Shown here: in pieces, positions 46,011 to 53,566 of the stretch
How the letters are laid out: each line of letters opens with the position of its first letter
Numbering within the stretch: the stretch's first letter is position 1
IMG/VR virus record: IMGVR_UViG_3300045974_001005
Span: 1-57,366 of that record
Direction: 5' to 3' (one strand)
Length of the DNA: 57,366 nt
DNA from: a virus
Program-made: the position numbers and the translations under genes
Notes under the pieces: generated by a model
Database searches by the model: none
Told to the model about the DNA's origin: nothing
The model's input: the letters and a program-made list of their open reading frames with translations, nothing else

Positions 46011-46036
46011 AGCCCCATTTGTTCAAATGGGGGGCT
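46011..46036. terminator. Hairpin between convergent cargo and terminase genes
   Basis: AGCCCCATTTG and CAAATGGGG(G)GCT form a long stem with a TT loop and one bulged G. It lies just after the cargo stop and before the large terminase stop on the other strand. It lacks a U-run but is well placed as a bidirectional stop. Confidence 0.5.
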
Positions 46037-46048
46037 TGACAGCCAACT

Positions 46049-47602
46049 CTAATAACCCGCCTTGCTCGGTGCCTGTTTTGGTGCACTGCTGGCGCGGTGT
46101 TCTTCGCGCTGGTCGCGTGGTATCACGGGCTCGGCAAAGGTCAAGGCGAGTGCATCGGCACCGTCAGGGGAGCGGATGCCACGTTTTTTCATATCCTCCT
46201 TGGCTTCGACCAGGCGGGTACCGTTGGAGCGGTATTTGTAGCTCGGTGCGGACAGGTCGGCAATCAACGATGGATCGTTAGGCAATCGATTTGGCGTGTC
46301 TTCCAGCCATTCCTTCATCGTCCACCACATTTCTGCACGCCGATTGGCGTAGCGCTCAAAATCATGAGCACGTTCGGCAGAGTTGACACCGATTACTGGA
46401 ATATGGAGTTCCTTCAATCGATCCACGATGCCCGAACCAATGCCGATCTTGTCCACAAACAGCGCATCAGGGCGATGCTCGTGCCAATAGTTCGCCAGTA
46501 ACCCGGCAATCTCCATCGGCCCTTTCTTTTCGTGGTATTCCACCCGGAACACGGTGCGCCCTTGGCGGAAGACGATGGCGGTGCGGTCATCGCCATACTC
46601 GGCGGGATCGCAACCGATGACCAGGGCACCGGTTTGTGTCCGGTAGGCCGAATTGACTGCCGCCATGACCGTGGTCGGGCTGATCAACGGGTTGCTGGTG
46701 GCCGAACGGAACGCCAATGCCGGGGTGGCCGGGTATTCCTGATCAAACAGCCATTCAAACCCTGGCCCGTAGGTGATGATTTTATTGTTGCGCCACGCCA
46801 TTTGTTCCAGGTCAAGCCCGTAGGCGTTCTGGTACTTGATATCCTCGGCAGACAACGTTAAATCGCTCGGTACGGGCGTGCGGTATTCGTCCTGCCAGAA
46901 CCACGGGACAAAGATGGCGATGTATTCACCGCGTCCGGCCTCGGCGTCTTGCCACAGCGCGTGAAAGGCACCACCCACGCCGTTGGCAGTCGATTCGATG
47001 ATGACTTCCGTGCCCGGCAAATCCGATACCGTATTCCCCAAACCCGCCAGATGAAGCTGGGCGTTATCCCAAAAGGCAAATTCAGAGGCATGCAGCAGTT
47101 GCGCCGTGTTGGAGCGGCCTACGTCTTTTGTGCCCGCCGTCGCCAGCTTGTAGCCACCGTCAAGTTTGTCAAACACCAATTCCTTGGCATTGGTCGCACT
47201 GGTGGACGGGGCCAAGGGATTGTGTTCATGGTAGCGCTTGACCATCTTGAACAGGTTATCGGTGGCTTTTTGCTCATGGGCCACGATAAAGGCATTGTGT
47301 CCAAAGCGCATGCTGGTGCGGCAGTAGTAGCGCGCACCAATATAGGTACTGGCTCCTTGCTGCCGCCCTTTTAAAATCAAGGCCCGCACTTTCCCCCGCT
47401 TCTTGCGTTGGGCCTCGATTTGGCGGTGAATGTGGCGCTGGGCACGATTGAAGATAAACGGAATGCGCTTGCCTTGTTTGTCCAGCACCACCATGCAGGT
47501 TTCGCAGTGCAGTTCCATGTCACGCTGCAACGCGGCAATCGTGCGTTCCAGCTCGGCATCGCGTTCTTGCTTGGACTTGGGGCGCGCTTTACTCTTCGCC
47601 AT
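46049..47602 (-). CDS. terL: Large terminase subunit (ATPase-nuclease)
   Basis: 517 residues. A Walker A-like loop KGRQQGAST is at 79-87, Walker B is in TEVIIESTANG (about 203-213), and the C-terminal RNase H-fold nuclease shows Asp residues in IGCDPAEYGDDRTA, LFVDKIGIG and PDGADALAL. It powers DNA packaging and cuts concatemers. The start overlaps the small subunit by 14 bases. Its stop faces the convergent cargo gene. Confidence 0.93.
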   Translation of the reverse strand: MAKSKARPKSKQERDAELERTIAALQRDMELHCETCMVVLDKQGKRIPFIFNRAQRHIHRQIEAQRKKRGKVRALILKGRQQGASTYIGARYYCRTSMRFGHNAFIVAHEQKATDNLFKMVKRYHEHNPLAPSTSATNAKELVFDKLDGGYKLATAGTKDVGRSNTAQLLHASEFAFWDNAQLHLAGLGNTVSDLPGTEVIIESTANGVGGAFHALWQDAEAGRGEYIAIFVPWFWQDEYRTPVPSDLTLSAEDIKYQNAYGLDLEQMAWRNNKIITYGPGFEWLFDQEYPATPALAFRSATSNPLISPTTVMAAVNSAYRTQTGALVIGCDPAEYGDDRTAIVFRQGRTVFRVEYHEKKGPMEIAGLLANYWHEHRPDALFVDKIGIGSGIVDRLKELHIPVIGVNSAERAHDFERYANRRAEMWWTMKEWLEDTPNRLPNDPSLIADLSAPSYKYRSNGTRLVEAKEDMKKRGIRSPDGADALALTFAEPVIPRDQREEHRASSAPKQAPSKAGY

Positions 47603-48206
47603 GCTTTTCCATCACGCGGGCAATCACCGATTCCACACCGGTGTTGTTGTTTTCTTCCAGGGTGTCCAGGCCAAAGGCTTGCCGCTCCAGGCCAATCAGG
47701 GTCTTCAAGGCGTCGGCCATGGTTTTCATGGACGATGCGCGGGAAGGCAGGCTGATGATCTTGCGGTAGAGTTCGTTGCGCCTGTCTTGACCCTTTTCAT
47801 CCGGGTCGGCCATGATGGTGGCGAACTGTTCCAGCAATTCAATCTGATCGGTTTGCCATTCGAGTTCCCGCATGAGCGTCATCGCCAGCTTGCGGCTACG
47901 CTGGATGTCGGTGCGATGCGCCAGCACGATATCGGTTTGCACTTGCGCGTTCACCTCAACTAGTACGCGCTCCGAAACCGCACTTTCCGTGCGTACCACC
48001 GTGCGTACCGTGGCTTTGCGTACCAGCTCATCGGCACGGGCTTTGATGCGTTCTGCCAGATCGCGTTCCCAACCATCGCGCTTGGCACGTTTGCGAATCG
48101 CGCCTTCTGTAACCAAGTTTTTCGCCGCAATCGAACGCAAGGATTTCAGTCCGGCGCGATAGTCTTTTTCTATTGCGGCCCAATCGATCACTTTTTCTTC
48201 TGTCAT
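47589..48206 (-). CDS. terS: Small terminase subunit
   Basis: 205 residues from ATG 48206, overlapping the previous stop as ATGA with GGAGG upstream. The N-terminal helix-turn-helix (YRAGLKSLRSIAAKNLVTE, then AIRKRAKRDGWERDL) is the DNA-recognition domain of this family, and a helical oligomerisation region follows (65-150). It recognises the packaging site and loads the large subunit. Confidence 0.85.
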   Translation of the reverse strand: MTEEKVIDWAAIEKDYRAGLKSLRSIAAKNLVTEGAIRKRAKRDGWERDLAERIKARADELVRKATVRTVVRTESAVSERVLVEVNAQVQTDIVLAHRTDIQRSRKLAMTLMRELEWQTDQIELLEQFATIMADPDEKGQDRRNELYRKIISLPSRASSMKTMADALKTLIGLERQAFGLDTLEENNNTGVESVIARVMEKHGEE

Positions 48207-48445
48207 TCGTTCCTCCGCACGGCATCCGGCTGTAAATCCGATCTTGCATCCCAAAGTGCATCCCATTTTTCCTGCAACGCCTCGATCATTTCCAGATCGG
48301 GGTTGGGTGGTGGGGATTCAATGCGGTAGGATTGGGACAGGCCAATGGTGCTACAGCTAAACTGTTGCAGGCGATGGCTATCCCGTTGCAGCAAGGCCAA
48401 TTGAATAGCCATCCGCAACCATAGGGTGTGGGCTTGTTCCGTCAT
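48203..48445 (-). CDS. Small protein ahead of the terminase genes
   Basis: 80 residues from ATG 48445, the only start that does not cross the upstream terminator. It begins with a helix (HTLWLRMAIQLALLQRD), has a Pro-rich middle and an acidic C-terminal helix with Trp (EKWDALWDAR). It is coupled to the small terminase by an ATGA overlap. First gene of the late operon. No known domain. Confidence 0.6.
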   Translation of the reverse strand: MTEQAHTLWLRMAIQLALLQRDSHRLQQFSCSTIGLSQSYRIESPPPNPDLEMIEALQEKWDALWDARSDLQPDAVRRNE

Positions 48446-48503
48446 GGGATTATTGGGTAGCAGGTACCGGGCAGGTACAGCATTGCCCGGTGCGGCACAA
48501 CGC

Positions 48504-48540
48504 AAAAAGCCCGCCTTGACGTGAATCAGGCGGGCTTTTT
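48504..48540. terminator. Strong terminator, tR'-like, before the late genes
   Basis: AAAAAGCCCGCC (48504-48515) and GGCGGGCTTTTT (48529-48540) form a perfect 12-bp stem with a 13-nt loop and U-runs on both strands. It stands between the late promoter candidate and the first late gene, so late transcription must read through it, as at lambda tR'. Confidence 0.8.
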
Positions 48541-48585
48541 GGGGTGCGCGGGTGATGCGCAAACATCGCGCAAAAAAGGGTGTTT

Positions 48586-48614
48586 TTTAAAGTGACAGTT
48601 TTCGACACTATCAA
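48586..48614 (-). promoter_or_regulatory. Late promoter candidate, PR'-like
   Basis: On the minus strand TTGATA (48609-48614), a 17-nt spacer and TTTAAA (48586-48591). Transcription would begin near 48579 and meet the terminator about 40 nt later. The arrangement with the Q-like gene just upstream matches lambdoid late control. Confidence 0.5.
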
Positions 48615-48657
48615 ATTAAGCGCAATTTTAGCCCATTTTGTACGGGCTATTCCAGTG

Positions 48658-49203
48658 CTATTTTGTACGGGTTTTTCCGTACACGGGGGGTGCGGTTGTA
48701 CGGGTTTTTCCGTACAGTGTCGGCATGACAAGGTTGCGCGGCTGGCCCCATGCGGCCAATCCGGCCTTTGGCCCATAGTTGGCGCACGGCGTTGGCTCAG
48801 TGGATTTGGCTGGTTCGTCGGTGCCGTCTGGCTGCGCTGCGCGCTTCAAGGTTTTGCTCAACGCATACGCCTCTTGCGCAAACTTGTTTTTGCGGTCATA
48901 CAGCGTTTGCCGCCCAATACCAAGCCGATCCGCAACGCGCTTGGTGACTTCATCATCGCCCAGGTAAAAAGCAACGAATGCGGCGTAGCGGGTTTCATGT
49001 TCGGGCATATCGCCCAAGGCGTGGATCGCCATATTGAAATAAGTCATGTCAGGGTGGTTGCGCGCATTCGGTTCGCGTCCGCCCTTTCCGGGCAACAAGC
49101 GCGCCAGAATGTTTTTGGCGGGCGCATCGGTGTAGTAGCGCCGTGTTCGACTCCACTGCACCCATTCACGGCAATATTCATCCAGAAAATCATTTTTCTT
49201 CAT
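48658..49203 (-). CDS. Q-like late antiterminator candidate
   Basis: 181 residues, with AAGGT eight bases before the ATG. The N-terminal 60 residues are basic and aromatic (DEYCREWVQWSRTRRYY). A clear helix-turn-helix lies at about 83-112 (VTKRVADRLGIGRQTLYDR). The C-terminal 45 residues are disordered and end in two YGKTRT units encoded by the hairpin repeats. Seen: DNA-binding motif and position last among early genes. Inferred: antiterminator, because a promoter and a strong terminator follow at once. Confidence 0.65.
   Translation of the reverse strand: MKKNDFLDEYCREWVQWSRTRRYYTDAPAKNILARLLPGKGGREPNARNHPDMTYFNMAIHALGDMPEHETRYAAFVAFYLGDDEVTKRVADRLGIGRQTLYDRKNKFAQEAYALSKTLKRAAQPDGTDEPAKSTEPTPCANYGPKAGLAAWGQPRNLVMPTLYGKTRTTAPPVYGKTRTK
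48665..48715. repeat. Two identical hairpins GTACGG-GTTTTT-CCGTAC
   Basis: Copies at 48665-48682 and 48698-48715, 33 bp apart, with a third half-site TTGTACGGG at 48638-48646. They overlap the 3' end of the Q-like gene and precede the late promoter. They may be binding sites for a regulator or RNA hairpins. Confidence 0.65.
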
Positions 49204-49225
49204 CGTTCGTACCTTGTAAAAAGGG

Positions 49226-49612
49226 TCATACGCCAGTGTTCAAATGCGCTGGCACCAGTTTGAAATTGAGTTGGCGGTAGCGCCCGGTGCGCTCGTGCGG
49301 ATGGGCGGACGATTTGGGGGAATCGGCTTCACGCCGCGTGGCGGTCGAAGTGCCTGTCGGTGGATTGTCCAGCATCGCCAGCCGATGCGCGGCGGCAAAA
49401 GTGAGCCGATAGCGAATGCCATCGCGCACCATGCAACCGCGATCAATCAATTGGCAATACAGGTACAACACGTCCTCAAACGCCAGCCCCTCGGGCCGGG
49501 CGGGCGTCGCAAGGTTGCCATGCCGCTCGATGCCCTGCCAGATCGTCAGTGCCCCGGCGCGTAAGGTTTGCAAAATCAGCCTGCCGCGTGAATTTTTCTG
49601 CGGGAATTTCAT
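49226..49612 (-). CDS. Hypothetical early protein
   Basis: 128 residues, 22 bp ahead of the Q-like gene. The basic N-terminus (1-45) and the helical segment EDVLYLYCQLIDRGCMVRDGIRYRLT recall a winged-helix fold in which the last strands form a wing. The C-terminal 40 residues are disordered. It could be a small regulator or ninX-type protein. Not recognised. Confidence 0.6.
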   Translation of the reverse strand: MKFPQKNSRGRLILQTLRAGALTIWQGIERHGNLATPARPEGLAFEDVLYLYCQLIDRGCMVRDGIRYRLTFAAAHRLAMLDNPPTGTSTATRREADSPKSSAHPHERTGRYRQLNFKLVPAHLNTGV

Positions 49613-49642
49613 GATGGTTTCTCCTGTGGTTGGATTCGGTAC

Positions 49643-49906
49643 TTACGCTGCCAATATTTCTCTGGCCAATTCCAGTGCGGTTTGGCCCAATTGCTGGCGC
49701 TGTTCGCGCCTGATTTTTGCCAGCCGGGCTTTTTCCTGCGCGAGGGCGACCTTGAACGCCTGGGTGGCTTGCCACCCTTCGCGCATGACTCTGGACTCCG
49801 CCGCGAACACGACGTGGGGCGGTGCGTTGGCCAAAAAACGCAATTCGCAGCAGGCCAGCCCCTTGGTCATTCGTCCGGCATTGATTTGGCAGTGCGCGCA
49901 TTTCAC
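49643..49906 (-). CDS. Small Cys-rich early protein
   Basis: 87 residues. It starts MKCAHCQ, with a second pair LACCEL near residue 18-20, so a small zinc site is possible. The C-terminal half is a basic helix (EKARLAKIRREQRQQLGQ). The ATG overlaps the P-like stop as ATGA. Possibly a replication or nuclease accessory factor. Family unknown. Confidence 0.6.
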   Translation of the reverse strand: MKCAHCQINAGRMTKGLACCELRFLANAPPHVVFAAESRVMREGWQATQAFKVALAQEKARLAKIRREQRQQLGQTALELAREILAA

Positions 49907-50613
49907 AGCGGCATCCCCAGCGCGGCTTTGGCCATTTCGACCACGGCCAAGGTGGTGTAGGCATCACCGCCTTGTTTCACGCGCTCCAAAATCTTGTGTG
50001 CCCAGCGGCGCTCGTCACGCGGTGCGCTGGCATGGGGCGAGCGGGTAATGCCCTGCGCACCCAATGCCTGCAACATGCGTGCGGCGTGGGCGTTGGTCTG
50101 GGGCGGTTTGGTTTCATGCGCGAGCGCCAATGCCGGTGTTGGAATCGGTTCCCACCGTTCTTGCGCCAACTGATGCGTCAGTTGCGCCTGCCAGCGCGGT
50201 TGCACTTGCGCCCAGGTCTGCGATTCCAGATCAAATGCCATCGGCGTTGCGGCCCAAAAGATGGCCGGATGCGACCATTGCCCCAGCTTGCCTTGCCGCC
50301 GTGCCTGCAAACCGCGAATGGCTTCGTAGTACGCGCTCAAGGCATTGAGCGGTGGTCGGCACATTTTTTTGAATTCCGGCAGAGAAGGAGGCCAGTCCCT
50401 GCCGGACAACCCCGTCACCCCGGTTTGAATTTCGCTTGGCGTGAATTCGCCCAGTTGGGTTGCCCAATGGGTGACCATGGTGCGGGCATCGACCTGGTCC
50501 CATTGGTCTACAAACTTCTTGCCATATTCCAATAACATCAAATCAAATAGTTCCTGTACCCACTTGTGTTTTTGTGGTGTGTCAATGCGCATTGCTGACG
50601 AATTGAAAGTCAT
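49903..50613 (-). CDS. Replication protein, lambda P-like helicase loader
   Basis: 236 residues. The middle segment FTPSEIQTGVTGLSGRDWPPSLPEFKKMCRP (about 57-87) is the signature of the phage P family, which recruits and opens the host DnaB helicase at the origin. The C-terminal half is a linker and helices. No Shine-Dalgarno is visible before the ATG. The gene begins exactly where a duplicated, iteron-bearing block ends. Confidence 0.75.
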   Translation of the reverse strand: MTFNSSAMRIDTPQKHKWVQELFDLMLLEYGKKFVDQWDQVDARTMVTHWATQLGEFTPSEIQTGVTGLSGRDWPPSLPEFKKMCRPPLNALSAYYEAIRGLQARRQGKLGQWSHPAIFWAATPMAFDLESQTWAQVQPRWQAQLTHQLAQERWEPIPTPALALAHETKPPQTNAHAARMLQALGAQGITRSPHASAPRDERRWAHKILERVKQGGDAYTTLAVVEMAKAALGMPL

Positions 50614-50781
50614 GGTGTGGTTCTCGCATTCATGGCTGGGTTAGTCGTGGCAAACCAATGGCCGCATCAATCGCTGCATCCGTCTTGCTTGGCAGCGAGA
50701 GGTCAGGCAATCGCTGTGCGATTGCATCTCTGCTCTATGCTGGTTATTGGTTTACCGTTCTTGGTTCTTGGTTCTTGGTTG

Positions 50782-50844
50782 GCATTGCGTTCGCATTGCG
50801 GGCGCATTGCGTCGGCATTGCGTTGGCATTGCGTCCGCATTGTC
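50782..50844. repeat. Iteron array 1: six GCATTGCG units, 11-bp period
   Basis: GCATTGCG (the last unit truncated to GCATTG) begins at 50782, 50793, 50804, 50815, 50826 and 50837, each exactly 11 bp apart. One turn of DNA per unit puts all sites on one face, as for an initiator protein. Confidence 0.8.
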
Positions 50845-51125
50845 AGCACCTTGCGCCAGGGTGGTACGGTAGTAAGTCAATCAACATCGAATCGAACCGT
50901 ACTCATTTGGCTTATGGTGGTGCGTCGATACGCTTTGCTGGCAGGTTGAGGGGCATGGTGTGGTTCTCGCATTCATGGCTGGGTCAGTCGTGGCAAATCA
51001 ATGGGCGCATTAATCGGTGCGCACCGTGGTGTCGGACAACGAGAGGTCAGGCAATCGCGGTGCGATTGCATCTCTGCTCTTTGCTGGTTCTTGGTTTACC
51101 GTTCTTGGTTCCTGGTTCCTGGTTG

Positions 51126-51188
51126 GCATTGCTGGTGCATTGCGTTGGCATTGCGTTGGCATTGCGTTCGCATTGCGACCGCATGGTC
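51126..51188. repeat. Iteron array 2: six GCATTGCG-type units, 11-bp period
   Basis: Units start at 51126, 51137, 51148, 51159, 51170 and 51181, again exactly 11 bp apart; some have one base changed (the second reads GCATTGCG, the first GCATTGCT, the last GCATGGTC). Same register as array 1 at +344 bp. Confidence 0.8.
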
Positions 51189-51199
51189 AGCGCGTTGCG

Positions 51200-52081
51200 C
51201 TAGTGCGGCATGTCATTTAAGTCAATCATCGTTGGCGTGGGGGCGTGCTGATTTCTGCCGGTCAGCGCATCAGCAAAGGCTTGCCGCCTCTCTTGATTGC
51301 TTTGGTACGCAGAAGGTGTGCGTACCGGTGGCGTACCGCGCTCGTTGCGTACCCAATTGCGCCAGGTGGCCGACCAATCGGCCTTTTTGCCAGTGACGCC
51401 AGGTTGAGCAATCCAATAGTCGCGGAATTGGCTGGCAACGGCCATCGGCTGCAAGTCCGGGCGGTGCGTGCGACAAAATGCGATATCGACATCGCTTGGT
51501 TGCCAGTCCGCTGGCAAGCGCGTGGCCTGTGATGCGTTGGCATCGGCATTCCTTTCTGACCGGGATGCGGATACAGCGCGCTTGCCTGGTTTGCTGGCCG
51601 CATCGGTGGCCGCATCGGTGGCCGCATCGGCGGCAGCGTTGGTGGCCGAGCCGCTGGCAGATTTGGTAGCGCGGGGCGAAACGCCTTCCCGGATCGGTTC
51701 GGACTGGCGTGGTGCGTCTGGTTTGGATGGGCGGCGGCGGGGTGCGGCATCCTGCTGATCGGTTTTTTGCCAGCGCCGATTGGCCGCTTCGGTCGATTTC
51801 GCGCTTTTTTCTTTGAATGCCGTGATGTCTTGCTCACAGCGGGTATGTCGCCATCCGCTATCCGAGCGGGTGAAGAACTCGTTCAGCATGGTACGCACTG
51901 CATTGCGCTCATCGTCGGTATGCACCCGCATGACGCGAAACAGCATGGCTTCATCCAGGCACAACGGTAATTCGGTCGCATAGTAGCGATCCATCAAGCG
52001 CCGATAAATGCCGTCTTCGAGGGCCGATAAATGGGCGGTGGCAATCAGGTGGTCGCCAATATGGTGTTGGTAGTAGTTCAT
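51200..52081 (-). CDS. DUF1376/YdaU-like protein with DnaT-like C-terminus
   Basis: 293 residues. The N-terminal 90 residues (MNYYQHHIGDHLIATAHLS, then EDGIYRRLMDRYY) are DUF1376, a winged-helix of phage replication proteins. Residues 95-185 are a disordered Ala/Lys/Arg linker containing a short Ala-Ala-Thr-Asp repeat (12-bp DNA repeats near 51600). Residues 190-255 (ADWQPSDVDIAFCRTH, then DYWIAQPGVTGKKADW) match the DnaT-like C-terminal domain that engages single-stranded DNA and primosome. A lambda O-like initiator role at the neighbouring iterons is likely. Confidence 0.8.
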   Translation of the reverse strand: MNYYQHHIGDHLIATAHLSALEDGIYRRLMDRYYATELPLCLDEAMLFRVMRVHTDDERNAVRTMLNEFFTRSDSGWRHTRCEQDITAFKEKSAKSTEAANRRWQKTDQQDAAPRRRPSKPDAPRQSEPIREGVSPRATKSASGSATNAAADAATDAATDAASKPGKRAVSASRSERNADANASQATRLPADWQPSDVDIAFCRTHRPDLQPMAVASQFRDYWIAQPGVTGKKADWSATWRNWVRNERGTPPVRTPSAYQSNQERRQAFADALTGRNQHAPTPTMIDLNDMPH

Positions 52082-52140
52082 GCAGTCGTTCTTTCCTTCG
52101 GTAAAACAAATTGATTCAAAAAAGCAAATAGGTGATCAGG

Positions 52141-53106
52141 TCATTCGCATAAGCCATAGCTGGATGAGCAAGCGCTGGCATCATGCAAGGCGGTGAGTAA
52201 AGAAAATTGCCTGCCGCCATGCGCGGTTTGCGACCAGCGCACCATTTGATGGATATTGGCTTTGGCAAAAATGGCTTGATCGGTGTCGCCATCGCGGGTT
52301 TCGCCCGGCCCTTTGTGCAACATGGTGGAATAGCCGCGCTTGGCGGCGCTGGAGACAAGACGTTCCCAGGCCGCAATGCGGGCAATGTGCTCTGGAAAGC
52401 GCAACCCGATTTCCTTGAGTTCGCCTTTGCTGACATTGACGCAGGGCATACAACCGACCCGCGACATGCCTTGCCGATAAAGTGGATTGGGTTCAATTCC
52501 ACACGTCTTGCACCAAGCGAACACCTCCTGCGCCGACCAATCAACCAGTGGCCGATAGACATGCAAGCCCGCGCCCAGGTATTCATAGCGCTTGGCGGCG
52601 CGGCGGCTAATGGATTCATCGCGGCGCACCCCTTGCCAACTGACCACCGTATAACCGGCATCAACCAGGGACAATTGATACTGGACGGCCAAATCGCGTT
52701 TCAGGTGCTGGGTACAGAATTGCGCCATGCGACTTGGGAAGCGGCCTTTCCATAAACAGACATCCAGAAATGGAATCCCGGTGGGGTGCAAGATTGCCAA
52801 TGCGCGCCGCTTCGCTTTGTTGCTCCAGCGCAGGCGACGGCCATTGACGCGCTGGTGGCGGTTATCGCGTGCGATGAACATCCGCTTGGCGGCGATCTCT
52901 GCCGAAAAGTCGGCCTTTAATCGGACAATCGTGATGCCTGTCGCCGCTTCAAGATAGTCGAGGTAGTCGTACACCGCCACATGTTCATTGCCAGTGTCGC
53001 AAAAGATGGCGCGTACCCGGTGCTTGCCAAAGCGGGCAATCGCCAGCAACAAGGTGGCGGCGCTGTCTTTGCCGCCAGAAACCGATACAACGTGAACAAT
53101 ACTCAA
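52141..53106 (-). CDS. PAPS reductase-family (ATP pyrophosphatase) protein
   Basis: 321 residues from a TTG at 53106 with GGGAG five bases upstream; another TTG lies four codons earlier. The PP-loop SGGKDSAAT follows within 15 residues. Later conserved segments are IFCDTGNEH and a putative zinc site made of CKTCG and GCMPC (about 200-225). The family uses ATP to activate phosphosulfate or thiolation chemistry; phage members may take part in sulfur modification of nucleic acids or sulfate metabolism. It follows cro after a terminator, in the early operon. Substrate unknown. Confidence 0.8.
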   Translation of the reverse strand: MSIVHVVSVSGGKDSAATLLLAIARFGKHRVRAIFCDTGNEHVAVYDYLDYLEAATGITIVRLKADFSAEIAAKRMFIARDNRHQRVNGRRLRWSNKAKRRALAILHPTGIPFLDVCLWKGRFPSRMAQFCTQHLKRDLAVQYQLSLVDAGYTVVSWQGVRRDESISRRAAKRYEYLGAGLHVYRPLVDWSAQEVFAWCKTCGIEPNPLYRQGMSRVGCMPCVNVSKGELKEIGLRFPEHIARIAAWERLVSSAAKRGYSTMLHKGPGETRDGDTDQAIFAKANIHQMVRWSQTAHGGRQFSLLTALHDASACSSSYGLCE

Positions 53107-53180
53107 AGCGACTCCCAAATTTTGGGTAATGGAATCCCCTTGGCAATCGGGTTGCCAATCTCATGTCAAACAAGGGGAGG

Positions 53181-53204
53181 TAAAAAGTCAGTGCAAGACT
53201 GACT
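53181..53204 (-). terminator. Terminator behind cro, tR1-like
   Basis: AGTCAGT and ACTGACT form a perfect 7-bp stem with a 5-nt loop, followed on the minus strand by TTTTT. It stands between the Cro-like gene and the rest of the early operon, so early expression may need read-through. Confidence 0.65.
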
Positions 53205-53249
53205 CAGGCATCAAGTGCCTTCAGGAAGAATTGAGCGTGCTCATTTTGT

Positions 53250-53471
53250 TCACCTCGTTGAACGAATGAATTGCCAGTCAGCGAGCGGGCAAAGCGTTTC
53301 ACAAAGCAGCACGCCGCCCGATTCGCGTTCAAGATTAATGGCCATGTCGATTTTGCAAGTGCGGTTGTGGTAGCCGATTTGGCGCAGGTAGGCAAAGCTG
53401 GTGCCGCAGCGTTCTCCAAAGGCTTGCCGCTCATGGGGCGGCAGAGAATTGAGGTATGTTTTGAGATTCAT
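53250..53471 (-). CDS. Cro/YdaS-like repressor
   Basis: 73 residues from ATG 53471; the longer in-frame start would run through the promoter. The helix-turn-helix is in ERQAFGERCGTSFAYLRQIGY (residues about 14-34), followed by a recognition segment, and the C-terminus LADWQF resembles Cro-type small repressors of many prophages. It faces the CI-like gene across a 95-bp control region. It is likely to switch the phage toward the lytic programme. Confidence 0.8.
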   Translation of the reverse strand: MNLKTYLNSLPPHERQAFGERCGTSFAYLRQIGYHNRTCKIDMAINLERESGGVLLCETLCPLADWQFIRSTR

Positions 53472-53478
53472 ACGTAAG

Positions 53479-53507
53479 ACTATATCAAATGATACGTGTT
53501 GCGTCAA
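53479..53507 (-). promoter_or_regulatory. Promoter of cro (early, PR-like)
   Basis: On the minus strand TTGACG (53502-53507), a 17-nt spacer and TATAGT (53479-53484). The operator TATCAAATGATA (53483-53494) overlaps the -10 box, so a bound repressor would block it. Confidence 0.75.
53483..53494. promoter_or_regulatory. Operator half of a pair, TATCAAATGATA
   Basis: Inverted repeat TATCA-AA-TGATA over the cro -10 box. The same ATCAAATGATA recurs at 53536-53546, 52 bp away (about five helical turns), inside the CI promoter. Likely sites of the CI/Cro proteins. Confidence 0.65.
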
Positions 53508-53530
53508 CCTAACGCCGCAATTAAAATATG

Positions 53531-53560
53531 TTTACATCAAATGATAAAGTGTGATTTAAT
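53531..53560 (+). promoter_or_regulatory. Promoter of the CI-like gene with second operator
   Basis: TTTACA (53531-53536), an 18-nt spacer and TTTAAT (53555-53560). The second operator ATCAAATGATA (53536-53546) lies just behind the -35. Transcription should start close to the ATG at 53567, giving a leaderless or nearly leaderless message as for lambda cI from PRM. Confidence 0.6.
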
Positions 53561-53566
53561 AGCGGC

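Larger units (their letters stand above)
50611..51228. repeat. Tandem duplication of a 344-bp block between replication genes, probable origin
   Basis: Copy 1 (50611-50883) and copy 2 (50954-51228) align at an offset of 343-345 bp with only two single-base indels. Each runs from a minus-strand ATG through a leader with the hairpin GCAATCGC/GCGATTGC (50707-50725; 51051-51069), TTCTTGG-type heptamers, and six iterons, into the last codons of the DUF1376-like gene or a relic of them. Behind copy 2 the ATG opens a 14-codon ORF (MPLNLPAKRIDAPP, 50912-50956). Plus-strand ORFs here are by-products of the repeats. Likely an origin of replication. Confidence 0.75.

Noticed and set aside
48446-48562. 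N-terminal extension of the small protein before the terminase genes
   Set aside because: It would run through the strong terminator and has no start signal; ATG 48445 is preferred.
50617-51396. Plus-strand ORFs reading through the repeats between the replication genes
   Set aside because: They consist of translations of the GCATTGCG and TTCTTGG repeats and have no start signal.
51262-51837. 191-codon minus-strand ORF within the DUF1376-like gene
   Set aside because: Arg/Pro-rich frame shadow, with PMRP repeats arising only from the 12-bp repeats of the linker.
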